Shown here: positions 9,870-19,542 of the stretch, piece after piece
Position numbering within the stretch: the stretch's first letter is position 1
Layout: each line of letters begins with the position of its first letter
Origin: JAGQOZ01 sp041399205
GTDB lineage: Bacteria; Planctomycetota; Planctomycetia; Pirellulales; Pirellulaceae
NCBI GenBank assembly: GCA_041399205.1
Contig: JAWKTK010000032.1
Coordinates: 13,282-77,281, forward strand
Direction of reading: 5' to 3'
Length of the DNA: 64,000 bases
Translations under genes and position numbers: made by a program
The notes under the pieces: model-generated
Told to the model about the DNA's origin: nothing
Databases searched by the model: none
The model's input: the letters and a program-made list of their open reading frames with translations, nothing else

Positions 9870-10218
9870 ATGGGATCGCCAATCGTCGAGCAATCCTGTG
9901 CGGGAATGATCCGTTTACGGGGAAATCATTCGAACATCAGCGCGAGTGGATTCGGCAAAGCTTGGATTTCTGGACGGTGTTTTCGGGATTGATTGTTTGT
10001 CGTACACGGTGATGAGCAACCATATCCACCTGATTCTGCGTAGCCGTCCGGATATCGTGCAAGAATGGTCGGACAAGGAAGTCGCACGCCGGTGGTTGGG
10101 TATCTTTCCGGCGAGTTTCGTTTTGTCTGTGTTCCAGCAAAGTATTGTGGCTAATATGCGGGTGTCGCTGTTGGATCGTGTACGTTGGATCGTCCAATGG
10201 GCGAATAAATGCAGCTAA
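9870..10218 (+). pseudogene. Remnant of a REP-associated tyrosine transposase (RAYT, Y1_Tnp)
   Basis: Two frames carry pieces of one RAYT. Around 9884-9970 the translation includes RRAILCGNDPFTGKSFEHQR followed by EWIRQSLDF. From ~9975 another frame gives FGIDCLSYTVMSNHIHLIL, then RSRPDIVQEWSDKEVARRWL. MSNHIHLIL is the HUH metal-binding motif and the flanks match the planctomycete RAYT pattern. After the last block (GIFPASF) the similarity ends, so the C-terminal half with the catalytic tyrosine region is missing. No upstream start is convincing. This is a frameshifted, truncated relic. Directly downstream are palindromic repeats of the kind RAYTs act on. Confidence 0.7.
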
Positions 10219-10261
10219 AGTATTGTGGCTAGACCGGGTACAATAGAGACAATGCGGAGTA

Positions 10262-10362
10262 GCATGGGCCCATGGCCCGTTGCCCATGCTAACCTACAAA
10301 ACGCAAAACACACGGGCCATGGGCCCATGCTACAACACACGGGCCATGCCCATGCTAACCTA
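10262..10362. repeat. REP/BIME-like palindromic repeat cluster
   Basis: Three related GC-rich units. Unit 1 has GCATGGGC and GCCCATGC as arms (10262-10289) followed by TAACCTAC. Unit 2 carries ACACACGGGCCATGGGCCCA, the reverse complement of the middle of unit 1. Unit 3 (ACACACGGGCCATGCCCATG, then CTAACCTACC) repeats unit 2 with a deletion. Direct and inverted copies side by side are typical of bacterial interspersed mosaic elements. The adjacent RAYT remnant fits the known RAYT-REP association. Confidence 0.65.
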
Positions 10363-10459
10363 CCAACTGGCTTGAATTTTTTCGTGAAATCTTCTTTTCG
10401 AACCAGAATCTCTTCGCGAAAATGGCGTCAGCCCTGAATCACCGGTATTCCGTTCGCTT

Positions 10460-13057
10460 GTGTTTGGTATATCCTCGAAAACTATGGCCACTGGTTCTTC
10501 TATCCGCCGCCGCAAAGCTGTCGACGAATCCGACGAAACGTTGGACCTCGGATTACAGGCCGCGTTTGGGGGGTGGGCCAATCCGCGTGAAACGGACCCC
10601 AAGGCGGCGAAGTATCAGCGAGACGAATCCGAACGGTACGAGATCCTGGACCCGATCAGTCGAGGCGGCATGGGCGTCATTCTTCACGCTCGAGACCGCC
10701 TGCTGAACCGAGAACTGGCGATCAAGGTCTTACGAGATTCCCATCGAGCTAATTCTGAGCTACATCATCGTTGGGTCGAAGAGGCCCAGATCGGTGCTCG
10801 ACTCCAACATCCAGGCATCATCCCTGTGTATGGCTTGGGGCACCTTCCCGATGGCCGACCATTCATCGCCATGAAGTTAGTCATCGGCAAGACGCTGTCT
10901 TTAATTTTGCAAGAGCGGACAGAAAGCCGTCGCAAGCTGTTAGGGATCTTTGAGCAAATCTGTCACGCGCTGGCCTACGCTCACGACCAAGGTGTGATCC
11001 ATCGAGACTTGAAGCCGTCCAATGTGATGGTCGGTATGTTTGGCGAAGTCCAAGTGATGGATTGGGGCTTGGCCAAGTCCATTCGATCGAATGGTCCCGA
11101 ACCGCCTTCGCAGATTTCCATTCCGGACCTTACCAAAGACGTCGTCCACCAAATTGAAACTCGCACCAAATATCGACCCGAAACGGAGACTCGGTTCGGC
11201 GATATCATCGGCACTCCGGCCTATATGGCTCCGGAACAAGCACTGGGTGAAGTGGAACGAGTAGACGAACGGACCGATGTGTTTGCATTAGGCGCTATTC
11301 TTTTCGAAATGATTACCGGAACGTCGCTCTATTCGGGCAAAAGCCGTGAGGACGTTCATCGTCAGGCAATGATGGCCGAACTGACCGCGGCATGGCAACG
11401 TCTGGATGACAGTGAATGCGACGCCGAGCTTCACCGTCTCATTCAAGATTGTCTTGCCGTGGATCAGGCCGACCGTCCCGCCGATGCAGGACGGATTGCG
11501 AAACGAATTTCTGACTATCTGGAAAGCTTGGACCGCCGCTTGCGTGATTCGGAAATTGCCGCAGCTAAGTTGTTGGCCATCGCGGACGAAGAACGGAAGC
11601 GTCGGAAGTTGTCTGTTGCATTGATTGGTTCGGTAGCCGTCGGTGGTATGCTGGTTTTGGCTAGTTGGGCATGGTTTGCGGCGCTGCGAGCCAACGAAGC
11701 GGGGCGAGCCAACAATGTGGCATTCGGCGCGGTCAGTCATGCCGAATCATTGGCCTACCAAGCCTTTGCCAGCGTCGATGATCGATTGTGGGACCAAGCT
11801 AATATGGCCACGCAAGAAGCGATTGTCTTGACTGGCGGCCGGTTTATTCGCTCGGACCTGGCAGACAAGGCCAGCCGTTTAGCAGAACGAGTGGAACTGG
11901 AACGGCGAATTCGCGCATTCCGCGACGAATTGTCATCCATCTGGGATCGGCAGAATGAACTCCGGTTCGAATCCCATTCCGATTCATTTGACGGTTTGAA
12001 TCACTATCGACAGGCGTTTGCGAACTTTGGTGTGACTATGGAAACAGACGCCATCACAGACGCTGCCATGCGTTTGAAAACCATCAGCACGGAAGATCGA
12101 ATTGAGACAATCGCGGTACTTGACTGGCTGGCTGGAAAGCACGGGGTAGAGTCTACCTTGGCTGATTGGTGTAGCACTTTGGCGGCGGAGATAGACAAGG
12201 ATCCGTGGCGGCAAGCGTTGCGACGTGCGTGCAAGGATGACGATGCCGAGACGTTGCAGCGGTTGGCGGGCGAGATTGATTTTAACGCTCAGCCGATTCC
12301 GCTGGTGACCCTATTGGCGAATCGATTGGCGGACGCGGGCCAATTGGATTTGGCCAATCAATTATTGCTTTCGGCGCAACAAGCCAAGCCGGAGGATCAC
12401 GGGATCAATCGGCAACTCGGTTATTGGGAATTTGCACAGGCAAACTATAGCGAAGCTGCTCGGTTCTTTTCTGTCGCCGTCGCGTTGCGACCGCGTAGTG
12501 CGGCCGCCAAATCTGATCTGGGTGTGGCACTTGCCAAGAGCGGAAATCTCACCGCAGCCGTGCATTCATTGAAGCAGGCGGCTGAAATGGACCATCGTGA
12601 CGCGGACGTGTGGCGGAATTATGCCGCTGTCTTGCGTCAAGCAGGCCAGTTGCCGGAGGCAGAATTGGCGTTACGGCGAGCCATCGATCTGGATCCATCG
12701 GGTGACAAATTCCGTGAACTCGGAGCACTCTATCGGCGCATGCGAAAGTTGGATCAAGCGGTGGATTCGTTTCAACAAGCTGTTGCGTTAGAGCCAAACA
12801 ATCCCGACTTGCATTTTGGATTAGGACTGGCCGCGTATTTGAACAAGCACGACCAATTGGCGCTCGCTTCGCTGGAACGAACCATCGTTCTGGATCACCA
12901 GCACCGTGACGCCACCGCTTTGCTGGGCCACGTGCTGGTGCGACTAGGGGACACAGATCGAGCTCGAGAGGTATTTCGCAGCCCGTTGCTTTCTGGGCGA
13001 CTAAAAGCGGATGCGAAAACACAGGATCGCCCGAAGCATGAAATAGAGGAACAATAA
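10460..13057 (+). CDS. Membrane serine/threonine protein kinase with TPR sensor region
   Basis: An 865-residue protein. Residues ~60-350 are a Hanks-type kinase: Gly loop ISRGGMG (66-72), Lys89 in LAIKVL, HRDLKPSN (181-188), DWG in place of DFG (201-203) and GTPAYMAPEQ. A single membrane span follows at ~386-409, with charged KRRK before it. The C-terminal ~450 residues are outside: a helical region and TPR repeats at ~640-850 (AAKSDLGVALAKSGNLTAAV, VWRNYAAVLRQAGQLPEAEL). DWG and this kinase-TM-TPR plan are common in planctomycetes. ATG 10484 is an alternative start. The PPC/dockerin surface-protein gene begins 23 bp downstream, so the two are likely co-transcribed. The substrate is unknown. 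Confidence 0.88.
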   Translation: MFGISSKTMATGSSIRRRKAVDESDETLDLGLQAAFGGWANPRETDPKAAKYQRDESERYEILDPISRGGMGVILHARDRLLNRELAIKVLRDSHRANSELHHRWVEEAQIGARLQHPGIIPVYGLGHLPDGRPFIAMKLVIGKTLSLILQERTESRRKLLGIFEQICHALAYAHDQGVIHRDLKPSNVMVGMFGEVQVMDWGLAKSIRSNGPEPPSQISIPDLTKDVVHQIETRTKYRPETETRFGDIIGTPAYMAPEQALGEVERVDERTDVFALGAILFEMITGTSLYSGKSREDVHRQAMMAELTAAWQRLDDSECDAELHRLIQDCLAVDQADRPADAGRIAKRISDYLESLDRRLRDSEIAAAKLLAIADEERKRRKLSVALIGSVAVGGMLVLASWAWFAALRANEAGRANNVAFGAVSHAESLAYQAFASVDDRLWDQANMATQEAIVLTGGRFIRSDLADKASRLAERVELERRIRAFRDELSSIWDRQNELRFESHSDSFDGLNHYRQAFANFGVTMETDAITDAAMRLKTISTEDRIETIAVLDWLAGKHGVESTLADWCSTLAAEIDKDPWRQALRRACKDDDAETLQRLAGEIDFNAQPIPLVTLLANRLADAGQLDLANQLLLSAQQAKPEDHGINRQLGYWEFAQANYSEAARFFSVAVALRPRSAAAKSDLGVALAKSGNLTAAVHSLKQAAEMDHRDADVWRNYAAVLRQAGQLPEAELALRRAIDLDPSGDKFRELGALYRRMRKLDQAVDSFQQAVALEPNNPDLHFGLGLAAYLNKHDQLALASLERTIVLDHQHRDATALLGHVLVRLGDTDRAREVFRSPLLSGRLKADAKTQDRPKHEIEEQ

Positions 13058-13080
13058 GGCAACTTGTTGGAGCGTTAAGC

Positions 13081-15213
13081 ATGTTCAATTTTCAATCACT
13101 CGTTCCCAGCCGAAGGTACCGTTCTGGCGTACCGCCGCGGTCACGTCACTTGATTGGCTTGGAGAGTCTGGAAACGCGCAGCATGCTGGACGCGGGCGCC
13201 ATGGCCAGTTTCTTGGCTGAAATGGAGTATGCACCCACCGAGATCGTCTCGCAAACCATCTGCGGCGAATTGGGCTGGGGCTGCGAAACGTTACCTTCGC
13301 CCGAGCCTTACATTTCGCCGGTCCTAGACGCTCGCTTGGGTTCGGACATTCATGCCGACAACTGGACCAACGCGACCGCTTTGCCGAATCGCGAAGGCAT
13401 GACATTGGTTCGTTCCAATATTGACCACGCGGGAGATGTTGATTCGTTTCAGATTCAGGCGAAGGCAAGTTACGCGTTGGTCTCCGTGTTGCCCAACCAA
13501 AATGCGGTATCCCAGTTTCAATGGAATGTGGTGAATAGCGAAGGAGAGTCGCTGCTTCCGTTGGCGGATGTAGGTTATGTGAAGCTGTTTGATATGGCTG
13601 ATAACGGCCTCTTTCACGTGCAAATCAGTGGTAATGTAGGCCAATATCAACTGCACGCATTTGATATCGCGAACGTGTTTGAGCCGCTGCCACCTTTCCA
13701 GCCGCAATTCGATAGTAAACTGGGAGATGACATTCATCCGGACGAATTGGACGCAGAAACTACTGTTCGCATTCAAAACGCGACTCTGGTATCCAGCTAT
13801 TTGGACGACATTGGCGATGTTGACGTGTTCCAAGTGAACGCCTCGGTGGATGGCTTACTGTTTGCCGACATGTACGGCCTGGAAGACGACTTGCAGCTAA
13901 CGTGGTCTGTGTTGCATTCCGATGGAACTCTAGTAGCTGCGGCAGAAGCACCGCTGCAGCCATTACATGTAGAATTGGGCGGTCCCAATACCTACTACAT
14001 TGCCATTCAAGGGTCCGGTGTTGGTTCGTATCAACTGTTTGCCGATTTCCATCCGCACTTTCCTAGCGTATCGGAAGGTGGTCCTGATTCCACCGAGGGT
14101 GCTGACGTTCATCCGGACGACATTGAACCGCACGTGCAGACTATTTTGATGGAAGGCCAAACCGGCGTTGTTCATAGTTTTATTGACTTTGAAGACGACG
14201 TTGATGTCCATCGTTATGAAGCCAATACCGACGGCGACGCGATTGCATCTGTGTTTTCACCAGACGGCGACACCGAATTTGAAGTCAGCGTTAAGGACGA
14301 AGATGGAAACGACGTTTCGCTAAACGAAGATGGTTCGTTCCCCGTCGAAGTGGACGGAGTCTACTATATTTTCGTGACGGCATTGGATGGACAGTTCGGC
14401 GAATATGTGGTGAGCGTTTCTGAAATTGAATCGGACATCGAGGTGCCAAATGGCGGAGTGCCGCCCGAGGGGCCCGAAGTTGATATCAGCTTGGCCGAGC
14501 CTACCGAATTGAATGTGGGCCAAACCACTACCTTCACAGGGCAGGTGCTTTCCAATCAGTGGTTCTACCAGGCCATTGGCGCGTCCAGTCCTGGGACGTT
14601 GCAAGCGAGACTGACTTCGTCCAATCCGGTTGGCAATTGGGCATCTATCGCCGGAGATGTCACAGGCGACGGTGTGTTCAATTCGTCTGATTTGGTGCAA
14701 GTTTTCCAGGCCGGTCACTATGAAGATGCCATCATCGGGAACTCGACGTGGGAGCAAGGCGACTGGAACGGCGATGGCGAATTTAATTCCAGCGACTTGG
14801 TGCTGGTCTTTCAAGCAGGTCTTTATTCGGCCGAGGAAACGGAGCTGGACGAGTTTGATTCGACTGCAGCAAGCAATCCTGGGTTCGAACCGGTCACTTG
14901 GTCTCTGGCCGCATGGGATAGCGTTGGCGGGATTATCGAATCGATCGATGTGGCCTCGGGCGATTGGGTTGTCGTTCCGGGAATCACCATCCAGTCGAAT
15001 GCACCGGTCCTACTGGGAATCTCGTCTGATGCCACAACCGCGCAAGACTTTCAGTTGGAACTGCGGCTGATTGAATCCGACGCACAGCCGCCGCAAGTGA
15101 CGGACGCAGACAACGTTCCACCCACAGACAATCTCAACCGTCGAACGGATGAGATTGACCTACTCTTTGCACAGCTGGGAAAACCGATGCAGAATTGGTC
15201 AAGTGAGATGTAG
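13081..15213 (+). CDS. Exported surface protein with LEPR-XLL-like N-terminus, PPC-like domains and dockerin-like module
   Basis: A 710-residue protein. Its N-terminus has a basic stretch and then LESLETRSML (residues 28-37), a divergent form of the LEPR-XLL motif of planctomycete giant exported proteins. Three PPC-like beta domains follow (~85-210, 215-330, 345-480), each opening with GSDIHADNWTN-, GDDIHPDELDA- or GADVHPDDIEP-like segments and holding a D(I/H/F)...DVD.(F/H) core. Residues ~525-580 carry two dockerin type I-like calcium loops (GDVTGDGVFNSSDLV and GDWNGDGEFNSSDLV). No enzyme domain is visible. It probably acts as a cell-surface or matrix protein. It sits 23 bp after the kinase gene. 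The same calcium module recurs in the sugar dehydrogenase at 39-41 kb. Confidence 0.75.
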   Translation: MFNFQSLVPSRRYRSGVPPRSRHLIGLESLETRSMLDAGAMASFLAEMEYAPTEIVSQTICGELGWGCETLPSPEPYISPVLDARLGSDIHADNWTNATALPNREGMTLVRSNIDHAGDVDSFQIQAKASYALVSVLPNQNAVSQFQWNVVNSEGESLLPLADVGYVKLFDMADNGLFHVQISGNVGQYQLHAFDIANVFEPLPPFQPQFDSKLGDDIHPDELDAETTVRIQNATLVSSYLDDIGDVDVFQVNASVDGLLFADMYGLEDDLQLTWSVLHSDGTLVAAAEAPLQPLHVELGGPNTYYIAIQGSGVGSYQLFADFHPHFPSVSEGGPDSTEGADVHPDDIEPHVQTILMEGQTGVVHSFIDFEDDVDVHRYEANTDGDAIASVFSPDGDTEFEVSVKDEDGNDVSLNEDGSFPVEVDGVYYIFVTALDGQFGEYVVSVSEIESDIEVPNGGVPPEGPEVDISLAEPTELNVGQTTTFTGQVLSNQWFYQAIGASSPGTLQARLTSSNPVGNWASIAGDVTGDGVFNSSDLVQVFQAGHYEDAIIGNSTWEQGDWNGDGEFNSSDLVLVFQAGLYSAEETELDEFDSTAASNPGFEPVTWSLAAWDSVGGIIESIDVASGDWVVVPGITIQSNAPVLLGISSDATTAQDFQLELRLIESDAQPPQVTDADNVPPTDNLNRRTDEIDLLFAQLGKPMQNWSSEM

Positions 15214-15251
15214 CGTCAGGAAACTAAGCAAAAAATTTGTAGGCCAACAAG

Positions 15252-15288
15252 AATGCCCTTCACCGAAATCAAATCAGTGAAGGGCGTT
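15252..15288. terminator. Hairpin terminator between convergent genes
   Basis: GCCCTTCAC (15255-15263) and GTGAAGGGC (15277-15285) form a perfect 9-bp stem with a 13-nt loop, extended outward by AA/TT pairs and a G-T wobble. It lies between the stop at 15213 (plus) and the stop at 15324 (minus), so it can serve both genes. The T-tract on either side is weak. Confidence 0.6.
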
Positions 15289-15323
15289 GTGTTAGAAAGC
15301 CGTGGCAAACTGCAGTTTGCAAA

Positions 15324-16634
15324 CTACGCGAATTTGGTTTTGCCTGGCGTCGCGACATCGTTGTAGTTGGCATTGTCCGGGAACGTCACATCGCCCCATT
15401 CGTAGGCAGTAGGCGTCAGATCTTCTTGCGAATTCATCGCTTGTTCGCCATCAATCATTTGACCCGTGTAACAAGCCATACGTCCCATGATGGCCATCAT
15501 CGTGCTCTTGGCCATGTAGTCCCCGTTATTGATGATATTGCCGCTACGAATGCCTGCGAACAGTTCTTTATGTTCTACGTCATACATACTTGGCTTGGGA
15601 CCGTCATACGCCCAATTGGTTTCTCCTTCAATCTTGTTGGCAATCAATGTGGCCTTGCCTTTGGTGCCGTAAACAATGTCGTCCACATAGTTGTAGCAGC
15701 CTTGCATTTGCCGAGTGTACGCGAAGGACTTGATCCCATTGGCGAATTCGTAGCAGACGGCATGGTGATCATAAATGTTGCCCCAACGATCGTCGGTTCG
15801 AACCTGACGACCACCTAGCCCAAAGCAACGCGCGGGGAGTTGGTCATTCATCAGCCAGACCGATTTATCCAGACTGTGAATGTGTTGTTCGTTGTTGTGG
15901 TCGCCCGAAAGCCACGTGAAGTACAGCCAGTTGCGAATCTGGTATTCCATTTCGCTCCATTCTGGCTTCCGACCTCGATGCCACAACGTTCCCGTCAAAT
16001 AATTGGTGTGAATGGCAATCACGTCACCAATCGCCCCATCCATGACTCGTTTCATGGTTTCTCGCACACCGTAGTCATATCGCCAGCACAAGCCGGAAAC
16101 GATCGACAGATTTTTCTCTTTGGCCTTGGCGGTCGATTCCAAAACGCTGCGAACTCCCGGAGCATCCACGGCAACCGGCTTTTCACAAAAGACGTGCTTG
16201 CCGGCTTCGATGGCGGCGGCTAGATGACGAGGTCGAAAGTGAGGCGTGGCGGTCAGAATCACCACATCAATATCGGACTCCATCACTTTTTTGTATGCAT
16301 CAAAACCGTGGAAACAAGCGTCCTCTTCCACAGCGAATTTTTCGCCCAGCCCGGCTGCTTCGGCTGAAGCTTGGATATTCTTCCGCGCCCCTAATACTCG
16401 ATCTTCAAAGATATCGGCCATGACCGTCATCTTAACGTTGTCGTCGGCCTTCAACGCATTAATTGCCGCACCGCTGCCTCGTCCGCCACAGCCAATCATG
16501 CCCACTTTCAACGTGTCATTACCGGCAGCATGGACTTTGGGGACCATGGACAACGCAACCGCGCTACCGACGGCGGCCGAACCAGTTTTTAGAAATGAAC
16601 GTCGTGCTTCCAATGAATTCTTGTCTTGAGGCAT
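15324..16634 (-). CDS. Tat-exported Gfo/Idh/MocA family oxidoreductase
   Basis: A 436-residue protein. RRSFLK (11-16) followed by a hydrophobic stretch to VHAAG is a twin-arginine signal, so the folded enzyme with bound NAD(P) is exported. The Rossmann loop GCGGRGSG begins at residue 48, and EKPVAVD carries the lysine typical of the family. The C-terminal part has the alpha/beta substrate domain (WHRGRKPEWSEMEYQIRNWL, HIHSLDKSVWLMND). Related enzymes oxidise, reduce or hydrolyse sugars and inositols; the substrate here is not deducible. Intact, full length and in one frame, unlike many of its neighbours. The gene stands alone on this strand. Confidence 0.9.
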   Translation of the reverse strand: MPQDKNSLEARRSFLKTGSAAVGSAVALSMVPKVHAAGNDTLKVGMIGCGGRGSGAAINALKADDNVKMTVMADIFEDRVLGARKNIQASAEAAGLGEKFAVEEDACFHGFDAYKKVMESDIDVVILTATPHFRPRHLAAAIEAGKHVFCEKPVAVDAPGVRSVLESTAKAKEKNLSIVSGLCWRYDYGVRETMKRVMDGAIGDVIAIHTNYLTGTLWHRGRKPEWSEMEYQIRNWLYFTWLSGDHNNEQHIHSLDKSVWLMNDQLPARCFGLGGRQVRTDDRWGNIYDHHAVCYEFANGIKSFAYTRQMQGCYNYVDDIVYGTKGKATLIANKIEGETNWAYDGPKPSMYDVEHKELFAGIRSGNIINNGDYMAKSTMMAIMGRMACYTGQMIDGEQAMNSQEDLTPTAYEWGDVTFPDNANYNDVATPGKTKFA

Positions 16635-16795
16635 TTCTCAATTCCTTAAGTGTGGAGGGAAACTTTCAAAGGCGGGAGTCGACACGGTTCAGGTCGACAA
16701 TCTTGTTTATCACCGATTCATTGAATATCGGCGACGACACAAGAAAATCTTACCGTCCCGAGACTCGCTTTGCCAGTTGCGGAAACCAACGGACG

Positions 16796-17940
16796 TTAAA
16801 GGCCTTGAATCAATTGGACCATTTCTTCGTCCACTTGGTCTAGTTCGCCGAACGCATCGCGAAATTCTTGCAATCTTTGCGCCCGGGCTGTCTTGCCCCA
16901 AAGGAGGCTTCTGCTTCATCGTGTTCATGTACTGCACGAATCCGTCCGAATTCGTGCGAAGCAGGTGATACACCAGCGACCAACTTTCCGCATAAGCCGC
17001 TTCGGCGGTTCGCGCATCACGAAAACGTCCGTCCGTATTCAACAGTGTCACCAGCGAATGATCCGGACGTTCGCCCAGATACCGCTGCATTTGACCGAGC
17101 CGAGTTTCATTGATCGAACCGATCGATCGCCAGCCTCGGGAACTATTGTCCGGCGATTCAAAGTACATGGCCAAACCTTCGTTCAACCAAACCGGAATAT
17201 CGGCGAACCGCTGTTGCATGCCGGTATTGAACACCAGTTGATGGGTCGCTTCATGGACGATAGTCGCCACGGTACGTTCCGCTTCAGGACGACTCAGGAT
17301 TTGGCGAATATGCCGCAAACTGCCTCGACTGCCACCCGCTTGTCGCAATTCATCCACGCCCGTCAAGTCGTACATGGTGATGCGATTGGTAGCCAAACTG
17401 TAGTAACCGATGATCGAATTGACCGCGTCCTTCAATTCCGGCTTGCTGTATTCCGCGAAGGATGCTTGATCTTGAAACACCAAAGCCACCATCGGCGGCG
17501 TGGGCTCCAGTTCGATACCTCGCCGCTGCCAGTAATTATGGAAGCCGCGATAAAGTCGTTCAAACAAGCCGCCACACCACTGCATACGCTTTGGACGTGT
17601 TGTAACAAATGATGTAATGAGGCGTTTCATAGATTTGAAAACCAACAGGTACTTCTGACAATAGCTTGGCACTCAGTTGCTGTTTATCCAGAAGCTCAAA
17701 CGGTTGGTCATCTGATGATTTGGAAATCAGTTCGTCTGGTTGCACTACCCACAATTGACCATCAGGCAGATGCAACAGAAGACCTCCGTCCTGGGCTTCG
17801 ACAACAACCTGACCATCGACCTCGATCGTTTTTCCATGCCGAATCAGTTTGACGTGATCCACCGCGTGGGCGGCGTCAATCGTACTGGCGATCAGAAACA
17901 AGGTAGCCAAGTGTTGGAACAACTTGTTGCAACGTTTCAT
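16796..17940 (-). CDS. DUF1570 zincin-like exported protein, two frameshifts
   Basis: ATG 17940 starts a signal peptide (MKRCNKLFQHLATLFLIAST) and the frame runs to YETPHYIICYNTSKAYA. It continues in another frame as QWCGGLFERLYRGFHNYWQR near 17583, where a loss of two bases fits. The metallopeptidase-like motif TIVHEATHQLVFNTG and the distal VWLNEGLAMYFE follow. Near 16880 the frame changes again and the true C-terminus reads ARAQRLQEFRDAFGELDQVD and then EEMVQLIQGL, ending at TAA 16796. HExxH plus a downstream E fits a gluzincin-type active site. The family is common in planctomycetes and has no known substrate. Joined, the product is about 380 residues. Confidence 0.75.
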
Positions 17941-18287
17941 GGGCGGATCAATTCGACAGGAAGTGTTTCGGGCAAGCAACATCTTTGAAGTATAAGGTAA
18001 ACGCCAGGTTCGCACGAAGATCGTTTTCAGCGACGGCAAAGAATACCAGCGAATTCCTTCGCACGAATTCGCTGGCACGGTCTATGCGGGCATACTGATG
18101 CGAAACCTAGAAAAAAGCGACTATTTCTGGGCGGATTCTCGCGTTTCGCACGAACGGGGCTTCGCGTAGAATACCATGTTGTTCGAACCGTTCTAAATAC
18201 GAAAGTGCGTTCGGATCTTGCCTGGAAACCGACCCCGGTTCATCCCCGTCATTCGCCACGTGTTACTCGATTCAGGAGCCCGCCTCG
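17941..18287. other. Divergent intergenic region
   Basis: About 350 bp between the DUF1570 start (17940, minus) and the PQQ-propeller start (18288, plus). It presumably holds both promoters, but I see no clear hexamers, repeats or RNA gene. Confidence 0.4.
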
Positions 18288-19535
18288 ATGCGAATTCCAC
18301 TTTTCGCCGTCATCCTTTCTGCATTGTTTCTTTCGCCTGCTGTGGCTGATTACTGGCAGCAGTGGCGAGGCCCTCGTGGAGACGGCACCGCGCCGCCAGG
18401 AGACTATCCTACGACGTGGAGCGACACTGAAAACGTGCTGTGGAAAATTCCCATGCCCGCGATGGGCGGCAGCACGCCGGTGGTCTGGGACAACCAAATC
18501 ATAGTCACGGTTCCCAAAGGCAACCGAAATGCGGTGATGGCGTTTGATATGGACGGCCAACTTATGTGGGAAACACTGCTTGGCCTCGAGAAGCCCGGCA
18601 AACACAGGAAAGCCAGCGGCAGTAATCCTTCGCCCGTAACCGATGGCCAACATCTGTTTGTCTACTTCAAGAGCGGCGAATTCGCGTGTCTGGACCTCGA
18701 AGGCCATGTGGTCTGGAAGCAAAATCTCCAAGACAAATATGGCGAAGATACACTTTGGTGGGACCTAGGCACTTCGCCTGTCTTGACCGAACAGCACGTG
18801 GTGATCGCGTGCATTCAAAGTGGCCCTTCATACTTGGCAGCCTTCGACAAAGCGACAGGTGACGAAGTTTGGAAGGCAACGCGTGAATTTGACGCGCCCG
18901 AAGAAGCGAATCAAAGCTATTCCACACCTAATGTAATCAAGCACAACGGCCAAGAACAATTGATTGTCCTGGGTGCCGATCACGTGAACGCCTACGACGC
19001 TAGGACGGGCGAAGAAATTTGGCGAATCGGAGGCCTGAACCCCGACGGCGAAAAGTTTTTTCGCTCCATTGCGTCGTCCGTGGTCGTAGGTGATATGGTG
19101 ATCGCGCCGTATGCTCGAGGTACCACGTTGACGGCGATTCGGCTGGGCGGAGAAGGGGATGTCACGCAGTCGCGTATTGCGTGGAGCAAATCTGGGGTTT
19201 CTGCGGACGTACCCACGCCAGCGGCATTGAACAATCAGGTGATTATTTGTACAGATAAGGGTGAAGTTGTGTGTGTGAACGTGGCGTCAGGTGAACCGGC
19301 CTGGAGCGTACAGACACCCAAGAATCGAGATGCATTTAGCGCGTCGCCGATTGTGGTCGGTGATCGGATTTATGTTATTCGAGAAGATGCGAAGTCGTTT
19401 GTGATTGATGCCACAAAACAGGAAGTCATTGGCGAAGGACAATTGGAAGGCCTTGCGGTCGCTTCGCCTGTGTTTGTTCAGAATCGCATCCTAATTCGCA
19501 CCTCGGATTATTTGTACTGCATTGGAAAGAAATAA
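18288..19535 (+). CDS. Exported PQQ-like beta-propeller protein
   Basis: A 415-residue protein with a clean signal peptide (MRIPLFAVILSALFLSPAVA). Directly after it comes WQQWRGPRGDGTAPPGDYPT, the usual opening of planctomycete outer-membrane-assembly-like PQQ propellers. Repeats with W-x-x-x blades follow (VLWKIPMPAMGGSTPVVWDN, GEVVCVNVASGEPAWSVQTP). The lack of the catalytic residues of alcohol dehydrogenases suggests a scaffold or binding role, not a quinoprotein enzyme. Intact. The next gene starts 7 bp after its stop, on the same strand, so the two are probably co-transcribed. Confidence 0.82.
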   Translation: MRIPLFAVILSALFLSPAVADYWQQWRGPRGDGTAPPGDYPTTWSDTENVLWKIPMPAMGGSTPVVWDNQIIVTVPKGNRNAVMAFDMDGQLMWETLLGLEKPGKHRKASGSNPSPVTDGQHLFVYFKSGEFACLDLEGHVVWKQNLQDKYGEDTLWWDLGTSPVLTEQHVVIACIQSGPSYLAAFDKATGDEVWKATREFDAPEEANQSYSTPNVIKHNGQEQLIVLGADHVNAYDARTGEEIWRIGGLNPDGEKFFRSIASSVVVGDMVIAPYARGTTLTAIRLGGEGDVTQSRIAWSKSGVSADVPTPAALNNQVIICTDKGEVVCVNVASGEPAWSVQTPKNRDAFSASPIVVGDRIYVIREDAKSFVIDATKQEVIGEGQLEGLAVASPVFVQNRILIRTSDYLYCIGKK

Positions 19536-19542
19536 TCAGCGA

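Noticed and set aside
14871..14895. GGGTTCGAACC as a tRNA fragment
   Set aside because: It falls in the coding frame of the PPC surface protein and lacks any cloverleaf context.
16868..17612. Plus-strand ORFs antisense to the DUF1570 gene
   Set aside because: The minus strand holds the signal peptide, HExxH motif and conserved C-terminus; these are shadows.
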